Shown in pieces: positions 7,501 to 15,907 of a DNA stretch of 33,547 nucleotides. Every line of letters starts with the position of its first letter. Positions within the stretch are counted from its first letter, which is position 1. The DNA comes from Rhodospirillales bacterium (GTDB lineage: Bacteria; Pseudomonadota; Alphaproteobacteria; Rhodospirillales; Casp-alpha2): positions 1-33,547 of the forward strand of contig JABJGO010000025.1 in the NCBI GenBank assembly GCA_018662225.1, given 5' to 3'. A program made the position numbers and the translations under genes. A model generated the notes under the pieces. The model did no database searches. It was not told where the DNA came from and saw only the letters and a list, made by a program, of their open reading frames with translations.

Positions 7501-8949
7501 TCACCCACCCTCAACAACAAGGTTTGGATTATCCTGAACCCGGCTGTGATCAGTCGGAGACAGGCGTACCTGTAGGTGAATGCCGTCGGCGGTATCCTCG
7601 CGCGACAAAACCTCGCCGTGCTCGTACAGCCATGCCGCGTCGGCACCAAATTCGTGGCCCATGGTTATATCGGCGATCAGGTGATCACGGGTCAGTTCTT
7701 CATCAATGCGGTTGAGCAGTTCTTGGGTGCCGCGTCCGGTGATGGCGGACAGGCTCACAATAGGATCGTGGGCGCGCGCCACCTTGTTTTCGATGTTAGA
7801 CAGGCTGTCATCGTCCAGCAAATCCGTTTTGTTGATGACTTCGATGATGTGCGATTGTGAAATCGGCTGGGTTGGTTGATCGTCGCCGTCGGGTGGCAGA
7901 ACACCAAGTTGGCGAAGAATAGAAATCACATCATCGCGCTGGGCGTCCCAGTCATCGTGGGATGCGTCCTGTACATGCAAGATGATGTCGGCTTCGCAAA
8001 CTTCTTCCAGTGTGGCGTGGAAGGCTGTGACCAGTTCGTGCGGCAGGTCGGAAATAAAGCCCACCGTATCGGACAGGATTGCTATCTCACCCGATGGTAA
8101 AACAATCTGCCGCATGGTCGGGTCCAGCGTGGCAAACAGTTGGTCCTTTGCCAGAACGGCCGATTGCGTCAACCGGTTGAACAAGGTTGATTTACCGGCG
8201 TTCGTATAGCCCACAAGGGCTACGGACCGGTACGGCACCCGTTCACGGGCCTGGCGGTGAAGCCGCCTTGTTTGTTCCACGCTCTTGAGCTGACGTTTAA
8301 TCAGCACGATACGCTCGTTGATCAAGCGTCGATCGGTTTCAATCTGGGTTTCACCCGGGCCGCCCACAAAGCCCAAGCCACCACGCTGGCGTTCCAGGTG
8401 AGTCCAGCTACGAACCAGACGGCTTTTCTGGTAAGACAGCGAGGCCAGTTCCACCTGTAATCGCCCGGCTTTCGTCCTCGCCCGGGCACCGAATATTTCC
8501 AAAATCAGACCCGTGCGGTCAATAACTTTGCAATCCCAGGCCTTCTCAAGATTTCGTTGCTGCACCGGGCTCAATGGCGCATTGATAATCGCCAGTTCGA
8601 TCTCCGGGTGTGGCGCGGGCTCGTGATCACGTTTGCGGCCACGGCGGATGGGCTCTTCATCCTCGTCCTCGTGCTCATCATGGTTTGTATGTGGCTCGGA
8701 AGATTTGTGTCCGTGAATGATTTCGCCCAGCCGTTCCACGGTACCTCGCCCGAACAGCTTGCCGGGTGATGGCGCATTAATACGCACGATTTCTGCGTGG
8801 CGCACGTCGAGCTCAATGGCGGCAGCCAGACGCACAGCCTCCTCCAGGCGCGCATCAGCGACGCGCGCAATCTTGGCCTGAGTTGCGAATTCTGGATGAA
8901 TGACAAGGCACTGTTGCTGTGGTGCCAGGATTATATCGTTAGTGTCCAA
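7501..8949 (-). CDS. hflX: GTPase HflX
   Basis: A 482-residue ribosome-associated GTPase that splits stalled ribosomes under stress. The N-terminal HflX domain runs to about residue 235 (VIHPEFATQ, RLEEAVRLAAAIEL, GRGTVERLGEI, GGPGETQIETDRR). The G domain begins with the P-loop GYTNAGKST (247-255), followed by DTVGFISDLPHELV and NKTD. An acidic-then-basic insertion at about 82-117 (HEDEDEEP, RRGRKRDHEP) interrupts the N-terminal domain and looks disordered. The start is a TTG: an in-frame stop lies just upstream and no ATG follows before the conserved domain. The gene begins five bases after the hfq stop, so translation is probably coupled to hfq. Confidence 0.96.
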   Translation of the reverse strand: MDTNDIILAPQQQCLVIHPEFATQAKIARVADARLEEAVRLAAAIELDVRHAEIVRINAPSPGKLFGRGTVERLGEIIHGHKSSEPHTNHDEHEDEDEEPIRRGRKRDHEPAPHPEIELAIINAPLSPVQQRNLEKAWDCKVIDRTGLILEIFGARARTKAGRLQVELASLSYQKSRLVRSWTHLERQRGGLGFVGGPGETQIETDRRLINERIVLIKRQLKSVEQTRRLHRQARERVPYRSVALVGYTNAGKSTLFNRLTQSAVLAKDQLFATLDPTMRQIVLPSGEIAILSDTVGFISDLPHELVTAFHATLEEVCEADIILHVQDASHDDWDAQRDDVISILRQLGVLPPDGDDQPTQPISQSHIIEVINKTDLLDDDSLSNIENKVARAHDPIVSLSAITGRGTQELLNRIDEELTRDHLIADITMGHEFGADAAWLYEHGEVLSREDTADGIHLQVRLSPTDHSRVQDNPNLVVEGG

Positions 8950-8954
8950 AGTCG

Positions 8955-9218
8955 TTAGTCAGCACCACTGTCGTCTGTATCATCGACCTCAGGTTCGAAC
9001 AGCTGAACCGGTGTGGATGGCATGACGGTTGAAATTGCGTGTTTGTATACGAGTTGAGTGTGACCATCCCGGCGCAAGAGAACAGAAAAATTGTCGAACC
9101 ACGTGACAATACCCTGTAATTTCACTCCGTTGATCAGGAAGACGGTAACGGGTGTCTTGTTCTTGCGAATGTGGTTGAGAAACACGTCCTGTACATTTTG
9201 TGTTTTTTCTGCGGACAT
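8955..9218 (-). CDS. hfq: RNA chaperone Hfq
   Basis: An 87-residue Sm-like protein that forms a hexameric ring and pairs small RNAs with mRNAs. The Sm1 region ([20 protein letters not shown], then NGVKLQG) and the Sm2 region ([10 protein letters not shown]) are intact. The tail is short and acidic. It is followed directly by hflX, the conserved hfq-hflX arrangement. A perfect hairpin lies in its leader (see 9271-9295). Confidence 0.97.
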   Translation of the reverse strand: MSAEKTQNVQDVFLNHIRKNKTPVTVFLINGVKLQGIVTWFDNFSVLLRRDGHTQLVYKHAISTVMPSTPVQLFEPEVDDTDDSGAD

Positions 9219-9270
9219 TTTTTGGGCCCCATATTTATTATGTGTTTTATTTCTGGGGTGGGTAAATCGG

Positions 9271-9295
9271 GTTGGTAACCGAGACGGTTACCAAC
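9271..9295. promoter_or_regulatory. Perfect inverted repeat in the hfq upstream region
   Basis: GTTGGTAACC and GGTTACCAAC flank a five-base spacer, giving a perfect 10-bp dyad about 53 bases upstream of the hfq ATG. There is no T-run on either strand, so it is not a normal intrinsic terminator. It could be an RNA hairpin in the hfq leader or a protein-binding dyad at the promoter. Confidence 0.6.
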
Positions 9296-9353
9296 GCAAG
9301 ACCCCCACCGAGCGCTTTTACACATTGCTGCGTACACGTAGCATACGTGAATT

Positions 9354-10028
9354 TCAAATAGATTCAAATGAAGCTATAGCATTACACGCTAATGCATTGA
9401 ATTGTTTGCAAGTTTTTACGTGGTGGTGAGGTGGAAAGTCATCAAACTCACCCGCATCAGGATCGTTTTCGCGCAATAGCACCGAAATGCACCCGGCATT
9501 GAGTCCGCACTCCAGATCAATATTGGCGTCGCCAACAAACCATACTGAGGCACTGGGGCTGATCCCGCTTCCCGATAAGGCCATGTGTACGGGATCAATG
9601 GCGGGTTTATCATGAGTGGCATCCCCGGCGCCGATCAGATTGACCAAGTAACCCTCCCAACCCAGATGTCCGGCTTCCTGTCGCAGGTATTCCCCCAGCT
9701 TGTTACTGACGATGCTCATAAAGACGCCTTGGCCATGCAGGTCCCTAAGCATGTCTTCAGCGCCCGGCAAGGGTTTCAATTCTTTGATGTGAATATCCTG
9801 ATAACGGCCATAGAAAATATCGGCCGCATCATGCCATGCGTCGCCAAATAATGTGGGGAAGCTGTCACGCATGGATTTACGTACCCGCGCGCGGGTTTCA
9901 TCCATGGACCACGGATCCATACCGAAATGAACCAGCGTGTGGTTCATGGCATCGTGAATGGTAGGCCATGTATCAACCAGGGTGTTGTCCCAGTCGAAGA
10001 TGATCGCCCCTGGCGCAGGTACGCTCAT
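9354..10028 (-). CDS. HAD-superfamily hydrolase (phosphoglycolate phosphatase-like)
   Basis: A 224-residue haloacid dehalogenase-type phosphatase. Motif I is FDWDNTLVDT (nucleophile D12, acid D14). Motif II is the S in SIVSNK. The Lys and the acidic motif IV are seen in HDKPAIDP and WFVGDANIDLECGLNAG. A helical cap lies between motifs I and II, the C1-cap arrangement of the phosphoglycolate phosphatase / beta-phosphoglucomutase group. Substrate is not determinable. Its ATG overlaps the stop of the upstream transaminase gene by ATGA, so the two are cotranscribed. Confidence 0.88.
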   Translation of the reverse strand: MSVPAPGAIIFDWDNTLVDTWPTIHDAMNHTLVHFGMDPWSMDETRARVRKSMRDSFPTLFGDAWHDAADIFYGRYQDIHIKELKPLPGAEDMLRDLHGQGVFMSIVSNKLGEYLRQEAGHLGWEGYLVNLIGAGDATHDKPAIDPVHMALSGSGISPSASVWFVGDANIDLECGLNAGCISVLLRENDPDAGEFDDFPPHHHVKTCKQFNALACNAIASFESI

Positions 10029-10885
10029 GAAGCAGCCGGTTGATTGATAAATTCGAGATATTTTTGTGACAGCTGTTCGGTCAATGCACCCATGTGCCCA
10101 TTGCCAATCACCTGATCATCAATCCGCGTCACAGGCTTGGCAAAACTGGATGCACTGGATACGAAGGCTTCGCGTGCACTGTGGGCTTCGGCCACCGTGA
10201 ACGCGCGCTCTACAAATGGAATACCCGATTCCTCGGCGATAGCAATGATCCGCATGCGGGTGATGCCATTTAAAATTGCGTTGGTGGGTGGCCTGGTTAC
10301 CAATTCGCCGTCCCTGGTTACGATCCACGCGTTGCTGGATGTGCCTTCTGTAACCGTGCCATCCGGATCCACCTGCCAGGCTTCAAAGGCACCGGCCTCT
10401 TTGGCCTGTTGTTTACCCAAACAATTGGGCAGCAAGGCAATGGTCTTGATATCGCGGCGGTCCCAGCGGATGTCGGGAATCGTAATCACCGATACCCCGG
10501 CTGGATCAGGCAAGTTGTTCAGGTTCGGTATATGCTTGGCCGTCACAACCAGTGAGCTGGCGACGCCTGACGGGAACTCGTGGCTGCGACGGGCAACACC
10601 GCGGGTAACTTGAAAATAAATCAAGCCGTTGCGCAATTTGTTGCGCCGTGCCACTTCGCGCAGGATAACGCCGAGTGCTGATCGGGTTACCGGCCATGCG
10701 ATTGACAGTTCGTTCAGGGATCGGTCAAGCCGGTCTAAGTGCCCCGCTTCGTCAGCCATATGGCCACCGACCACGGTGATCACTTCATAGACGCCATCAC
10801 CAAACTGATAGCCGCGGTCTTCGATGTGGACAGCGGCATCCATGTGGTTTTGATAGCTTCCGTTTACGTATGAAATTCTCGACAT
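10025..10885 (-). CDS. dat: D-amino acid aminotransferase (class IV PLP enzyme)
   Basis: A 286-residue fold-type IV PLP aminotransferase that interconverts D-amino acids and 2-oxo acids, typically supplying D-glutamate or D-alanine. The start MSRISYVNG, the EDRGYQFGDGVYEV segment, the PLP lysine in DIKTIALLPN (K147), and the phosphate-binding EGTSSNAWIV and NGITRMRI segments match the D-amino acid aminotransferase branch better than IlvE. A purine-rich site (AAGAGAAAAGAG) precedes the ATG. Gene order trkA-dat-HAD is shared with many related alphaproteobacteria. The split from aminodeoxychorismate lyase (PabC) is made on these motifs and is fairly safe. Confidence 0.9.
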   Translation of the reverse strand: MSRISYVNGSYQNHMDAAVHIEDRGYQFGDGVYEVITVVGGHMADEAGHLDRLDRSLNELSIAWPVTRSALGVILREVARRNKLRNGLIYFQVTRGVARRSHEFPSGVASSLVVTAKHIPNLNNLPDPAGVSVITIPDIRWDRRDIKTIALLPNCLGKQQAKEAGAFEAWQVDPDGTVTEGTSSNAWIVTRDGELVTRPPTNAILNGITRMRIIAIAEESGIPFVERAFTVAEAHSAREAFVSSASSFAKPVTRIDDQVIGNGHMGALTEQLSQKYLEFINQPAAS

Positions 10886-10908
10886 GATGCTCTTTTCTCT
10901 TTTTGGTA

Positions 10909-12285
10909 TCAGAAATATTCCAGTTGGACAGAGAACATTTTCTCTACCGCCCGGATTGCTTTCGATTCAGCAAATAATACGACCCGGTCTTTGGCCTGAA
11001 TGATGGTGCCGCCACGCGGGACAATGACCTCGTCATCGCGAACGATGGCGCCCACGACAACACCTTTAGGCAGATTTACATCGCGTAAGGGTGCACCCAC
11101 CAGATCAGATGTCGCCAATGCCTCGGCCTCAATCAGTTCTCCGAAGCCTTCACGCAGAGTGTGTACAGAATGGATGCGGCCACGGCGTACATGCTGAAGG
11201 ATGGTTGAAACCGTAATGTTTCGGGGGTTCACCACCACGTCGATGCCAAGGGAGCCGATCAACGGCTCGTAGACAGACTTGTTGATCAGGGTGAGCGCAC
11301 GTTGGCAACCGAACTGTTTTGCCAAAAGCGATGACAGGATGTTGGTCTCATCATCGTTTGTCACGGCGATCACGGTTTCCGTCTGGGAAACGTTGGCCTC
11401 TTCCAGCAATTCGGAATCCAACACATCGCCGCTCAGAACAATGGTTTTGTCCAATTGAGTGGCGATTTTCTGGGCGCGCTCAGGATTTGCTTCAATCATC
11501 TTGGCATTGATCCAGCCGTGATTCTGTTCCACTTCCTGGGCGATAAACATGCCGATATTGCCACCCCCAAAAATCAGCAAGCGATTTGCTTCAGTGGTTT
11601 CCAGACCAAAGGCTGTCATGGTGCGCTGCACTTGAGTTGAATCCACAACCAGATACACTTCGTCATCGGCCAGCATCTGATCGTTACCGTCGGGTATCAT
11701 GGTTTTACCATCGCGGAAGATGCCGATAATGACGATGTTAAGATCAGGAAACAGCTGGGTCAGCTGACGCAGCGGGGTATTGATCAGGGGGCAGCTTTCC
11801 GTACACCGGACGCCGAGCAACTTCACCCGGTCCTCGGCCAGCGGGATCATTTCAAAGGCACCCGGTACCTGAAGCCGTCGGCCAACGGCTCGGGCCACTT
11901 CCCGTTCCGGTGAAATGATGACGTCGATTGGCATATTGTCACGGGTGAACAGCGTGGACCACATAGGATCCAGATAACTTTGCTGGCGAATACGGGCGAT
12001 CTTCATGGGTACGTCAAAAAGCGAGTGTGCGACCTGACATGCCACCATGTTGACCTCATCCGCATAGGTTACCGCAATCACCATATCCGCATCGGCGGTA
12101 CCGGCTCTATCAAGCACATCGGGATCGGACGCATGGCCAAGAAAACCGGTTGCATCAATGGTGTCATTGATCATGCGGATCCTGTCCGGTGCCTGATCCA
12201 CAACGGTTACATCATTTGACTCCATGGACAGGTGGCGGGCGATATTAAAACCAACCTGTCCGGCACCGCAGACAATTATTTTCAT
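10909..12285 (-). CDS. trkA: Trk system potassium uptake protein TrkA
   Basis: A 458-residue cytoplasmic NAD-binding regulator of the TrkH/TrkG K+ channels. It has the duplicated architecture RCK_N-RCK_C-RCK_N-RCK_C. The first Rossmann motif is CGAGQVGFNIARHL at 5-18 and the second is FGGGNIGMFIAQEVE near residue 230. Each is followed by a TrkA_C segment (EMIPLAEDRVKLLGV in the first, AEALATSDLVGAPLRDV in the second). It lies directly downstream of ntrX, the conserved ntrYX-trkA arrangement. No TrkH is present in this window. Confidence 0.96.
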   Translation of the reverse strand: MKIIVCGAGQVGFNIARHLSMESNDVTVVDQAPDRIRMINDTIDATGFLGHASDPDVLDRAGTADADMVIAVTYADEVNMVACQVAHSLFDVPMKIARIRQQSYLDPMWSTLFTRDNMPIDVIISPEREVARAVGRRLQVPGAFEMIPLAEDRVKLLGVRCTESCPLINTPLRQLTQLFPDLNIVIIGIFRDGKTMIPDGNDQMLADDEVYLVVDSTQVQRTMTAFGLETTEANRLLIFGGGNIGMFIAQEVEQNHGWINAKMIEANPERAQKIATQLDKTIVLSGDVLDSELLEEANVSQTETVIAVTNDDETNILSSLLAKQFGCQRALTLINKSVYEPLIGSLGIDVVVNPRNITVSTILQHVRRGRIHSVHTLREGFGELIEAEALATSDLVGAPLRDVNLPKGVVVGAIVRDDEVIVPRGGTIIQAKDRVVLFAESKAIRAVEKMFSVQLEYF

Positions 12286-12305
12286 GTGGACTGTTTCCTC
12301 ATAAC

Positions 12306-13682
12306 CTAATTGATACCCAGGCTTTTTAATTTCCGGTGAAGGGCGGAGCGCTCCATGCCGACAAATTCTGCCGTTCTGGAAATATTGCCGTCAAACCGGT
12401 CCAACTGTGCCGTCATGTAATCACGCTCAAACGCCTCTCGTGCATCGCGCAAGGGTAGCCCGATGATCTCAGAATGCGCCGGAAAACCGTTGGCGGAATC
12501 AATCTTGCCGGTGATCTCTGCTGGCAACATATCAACGCCGATGGAAGCAGACTGGTCATCCGGTGCCATAATTAACATGCGTTCCACAATATTTCTAAGC
12601 TCTCGTACATTGCCAGGCCAGCTATAGGTCTGAAGGGCTGCAATGGCGTCGAGCCCAATAGACCGGGTCGATAAACCGGCATTATCCATGGCTTGCGTCG
12701 CAAAATGATTGGTCAGATCCGGTATGTCATCGCGGCGTTCAATCAATGATGGCACTACAATGGGAACCACGTTCAGGCGGTAATACAGGTCTTCGCGAAA
12801 ATTACCGTCAGTAATTTCTTTAGACAGATCACGCGTTGTGGAAGCAATCACGCGAACGCTGACCTCCACACGGGTTGAGCCACCGACGCGCTGAAAGATT
12901 TGCTCCTGCAAGGCGCGTACGATTTTGCCTTGTGTCTCCAGTGGCATATCGGCCACCTCATCGAGAAATAGCGTACCGTTATGGGCCTGCTCAAAGGTGC
13001 CGATTTTCTTGCCGGGTTCGTTATCGGCGGACATGAACTCTTCACCAAACAATTCCGATTCCACGCGTTCGGGCGACATGGTAGCACAATTCAGAACCAC
13101 AAATGCACCGTCCTGACGTCGGGATTGACTGTGGATTTGGCGTGCCACAACTTCTTTGCCACTACCAGGTGGCCCACTGATCAATACACGGCTGTTGGTA
13201 GGGGCCACGCGTTCTACGGCCTGACGCACTTCCTTGATGGCGCTGGTTGATCCAATCAGATCATCGGATGACCCCGCCCGCATACGCAGTTCAGCATTTT
13301 CACGCCGCAGGTGGTCTGCTTCCAGTGCCCGCTCCACAGAAAAAATAAGCTGTTGCGCCTGAAACGGTTTTTCCACGAAATCATATGCCCCTTCTTTCAA
13401 GGCTGATACGGCCGTTTCGATCGTGCCATGGCCGCTCATCATTACCACGGGTACGTCTGGGTGATCACGTTTAATAGCGCTCAGAATTTCCAGCCCGTCC
13501 AGTTCACTACCGCGTAGCCAGATATCCAGCAAAACCAGATTTGGGCGGCGGCGTTCGATGCTGGCTAGTGCTTCCGTGCTGTTGGCAGAGTCGCGGGTCT
13601 CATAGCCTTCGTCGGAAAGAATACCAGCCGTGAGTGAACGGATATCAGCCTCATCATCAACAATCAGAATGTCTCGTGCCAT
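12306..13682 (-). CDS. ntrX: Nitrogen regulation response regulator NtrX
   Basis: A 458-residue response regulator paired with NtrY. The receiver domain (1-120) has D10, the phosphorylation site D53 and K105. The AAA+ domain carries Walker A GPPGSGKE (170-177) and Walker B GTLFLDEVADM (236-246). The C-terminal FIS-type helix-turn-helix is SRTAEFVGMERSALHRKLKS. Between the Walker boxes the loop reads LFGEEFMSADNEPGKKIG, so the GAFTGA motif that contacts sigma-54 is absent. This is known for alphaproteobacterial NtrX and distinguishes it from NtrC. It probably acts with other sigma factors on redox, envelope or nitrogen genes. It lies 8 bases after ntrY. Confidence 0.96.
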   Translation of the reverse strand: MARDILIVDDEADIRSLTAGILSDEGYETRDSANSTEALASIERRRPNLVLLDIWLRGSELDGLEILSAIKRDHPDVPVVMMSGHGTIETAVSALKEGAYDFVEKPFQAQQLIFSVERALEADHLRRENAELRMRAGSSDDLIGSTSAIKEVRQAVERVAPTNSRVLISGPPGSGKEVVARQIHSQSRRQDGAFVVLNCATMSPERVESELFGEEFMSADNEPGKKIGTFEQAHNGTLFLDEVADMPLETQGKIVRALQEQIFQRVGGSTRVEVSVRVIASTTRDLSKEITDGNFREDLYYRLNVVPIVVPSLIERRDDIPDLTNHFATQAMDNAGLSTRSIGLDAIAALQTYSWPGNVRELRNIVERMLIMAPDDQSASIGVDMLPAEITGKIDSANGFPAHSEIIGLPLRDAREAFERDYMTAQLDRFDGNISRTAEFVGMERSALHRKLKSLGIN

Positions 13683-13690
13683 GTCGTTTT

Positions 13691-15907
13691 TTACCCGTTC
13701 TCAGGTTGGAAAATCATTGATATGCGTGCCCCGCCCGATGGGGCGTCTTCCAGAATCAATTCGCCATGGTGTTCTTCTACAATTTTTTTCACGATTGCCA
13801 AACCCAACCCTGTACCTTTGTCGCGCGTCGTCACATAGGGTTCAGTCAATCGGTTGCGTTCCTGATCGGGTAGGCCCACACCGTTGTCTTCGATGGCCAA
13901 TGTGATGTGGGTGACGTCGTTCTCAGTTTCTGTTTTCAGGCTGACGTCGATTTGGCCTGCATCTCCGGACTGACGTGCACCCACCGACTCGATGGCATTC
14001 TTGATAATATTTGAGATCGCGCGGGATATTTGCTGACGGTCACACAGCATTTCCGTTCTCTGGCCCGACGATACAAAGTTCACATTGATATCACGGTCTC
14101 GGTTGCTTTCCAGAAACACGACCTCGGCGCAAATATTATCCAAATCTTCAGCCAGAAGCTCCGGCTCTGGCATACGCGCAAAGGACGAGAATTCATCGAC
14201 CATCCGTCCGATATCACCAACCTGGCGGATGATGGTATCGGTGCAGCTTTCGAATACATCCGGATCCGTGGATATTTCGCTCAGGTATTTTCGTTTGAGG
14301 CGCTCAGCCGATAGCTGGATAGGTGTTAGCGGGTTCTTGATTTCGTGTGCGATGCGGCGCGCCACATCGGCCCATGCCGCCTGACGCTGAGCCGACTGTA
14401 AGGCTGTGATATCGTCGAAAGTCACGACGTAGCCAATCACCTCGCCATTATCCAGGCGTTCGGCCGAGATACGCACAAGCAACGTGAACGTGTGGCCATT
14501 CCGCTCAATTTGCAGTTCGTCCTCGTGCTGACGAGCAGGCCGTTTGACAGAGGTTTCGACCAATTTGGCCATTTCCGGTACAACGTCCACAAGCGGTTTT
14601 CCGATCATGAATTTCAACTTCAATTTCAGCAGATCAGATGCTGATCGATTGGGCAGATTGATGCGGGTCTGCTCGTCTAATCCGATTACACCGGCTGACA
14701 CACCGGAAAGAACCGCTTCTGTAAACTCGCGGCGTTCATCCAGTTCCCGGTTGGCTTCAAGCAAGCCGTCTTGCTGTGAAGACAACTGTTGGGTCATGGC
14801 ATTAAAGGCCCGCATGAGGGTATCCAGCTCTGACAGGTTAGTCTGCTCCGGGACGCTAACGGACAGATCGCCCTCACCGATACGGGCTGAGGCCGATATC
14901 AAGCGGCTGATAGGATTGGCCACGTTCGTTGCAACCGTTAACCCGACCCATGCTGCGGCCATGAGCATAAGCAACGCTACCACCACGAACAGGGCCATGA
15001 AGGTAATTTGCAATCCACCTCGTTTTTCCTCGATGCGCTTGTATTGCGCGACTCCCTTCTCGACTCGTTCGATATGGTCAATAACGCGGGAGTCCACAAA
15101 CCGCCCAATCAGCAAGTACATGTCCACAAACTGGTTCAGGCGCATGACGGCACGCACCCGGTCATCCTGATCGCTGGTTATCACCACAATTTCACCAGCA
15201 TCGGCTTTCTGGAATGCCCAGTTTGGAGCCAGATCAAATTCCAACGCCTGACTTAAGGGTGAGCGAGCAATAACGGTGCCATCCCGGTCTGTGACGATTG
15301 CTTCGTGAATACCGCGTAACTGTGCCTGCGCCGACAGGTATCGGGTAAATCCAACCGGGTTTGCCGACAATCGGGTAGCCTGGCGGTTCAGATCGTTGGC
15401 AATGGTAAAAGCCTGGGATCGGATGTTTTGCTGGTGCTCATACAGGTACGCCGTCGCGACCAGTGATGAATCGTCCAGCGCCGATCGTACCCGATCACTG
15501 AACCATGCCTGCATGCCGATGTTCAGGAATACGGCGGCAAAGATAGCCACCAAGACAGCAGGTGTAACGGCAATCAGGCTGAACAGCATCACTAATTGGG
15601 TATGAAGGCCTGCGCCGGCATCCTGTCGCTTGCGTTGTATCCACACCGATACCAGCTTGGCCATGACAAGGCCGGCTAGCAATAAAAGCAGCACCACATC
15701 CACGTACAATAGATACGTAACGGTTTGCAGATCGTGCTCCGCTCCGGTCATGGTGACGGCGGTGCTGATGCCGGAGATCAAGGCGGCTAGCGCAATGACG
15801 TAAGCCATCTTGCGATTGTTGGTGGCACGGTACAACCACTCAAATAGCCCTGTGGCTTCGTGTTCGGGCGCTGCCTTCAACTCATCCTGTGAGGGTAAGG
15901 TGTTCAT
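13691..15907 (-). CDS. ntrY: Membrane sensor histidine kinase NtrY
   Basis: A 738-residue inner-membrane kinase that phosphorylates NtrX. Membrane segments lie at about 33-55, 62-86, 103-131 and 301-328, with an extracytoplasmic sensor loop at about 132-300. A HAMP domain follows (about 325-380), then a PAS domain (about 390-505). The HisKA box is ARRIAHEIKNPLTPIQ with phospho-acceptor H521. The ATPase domain has the N box IIKNAIES and G boxes EDNGVGLPD and GTGLGLAIVKKI. The ATG overlaps the ntrC stop (ATGA), so it belongs to the dusB-ntrB-ntrC-ntrY-ntrX unit. Confidence 0.97.
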   Translation of the reverse strand: MNTLPSQDELKAAPEHEATGLFEWLYRATNNRKMAYVIALAALISGISTAVTMTGAEHDLQTVTYLLYVDVVLLLLLAGLVMAKLVSVWIQRKRQDAGAGLHTQLVMLFSLIAVTPAVLVAIFAAVFLNIGMQAWFSDRVRSALDDSSLVATAYLYEHQQNIRSQAFTIANDLNRQATRLSANPVGFTRYLSAQAQLRGIHEAIVTDRDGTVIARSPLSQALEFDLAPNWAFQKADAGEIVVITSDQDDRVRAVMRLNQFVDMYLLIGRFVDSRVIDHIERVEKGVAQYKRIEEKRGGLQITFMALFVVVALLMLMAAAWVGLTVATNVANPISRLISASARIGEGDLSVSVPEQTNLSELDTLMRAFNAMTQQLSSQQDGLLEANRELDERREFTEAVLSGVSAGVIGLDEQTRINLPNRSASDLLKLKLKFMIGKPLVDVVPEMAKLVETSVKRPARQHEDELQIERNGHTFTLLVRISAERLDNGEVIGYVVTFDDITALQSAQRQAAWADVARRIAHEIKNPLTPIQLSAERLKRKYLSEISTDPDVFESCTDTIIRQVGDIGRMVDEFSSFARMPEPELLAEDLDNICAEVVFLESNRDRDINVNFVSSGQRTEMLCDRQQISRAISNIIKNAIESVGARQSGDAGQIDVSLKTETENDVTHITLAIEDNGVGLPDQERNRLTEPYVTTRDKGTGLGLAIVKKIVEEHHGELILEDAPSGGARISMIFQPENG

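Noticed and set aside
14544-15170. 208-codon open frame on the plus strand
   Set aside because: Antisense to ntrY with serine/arginine-rich composition typical of a shadow frame.
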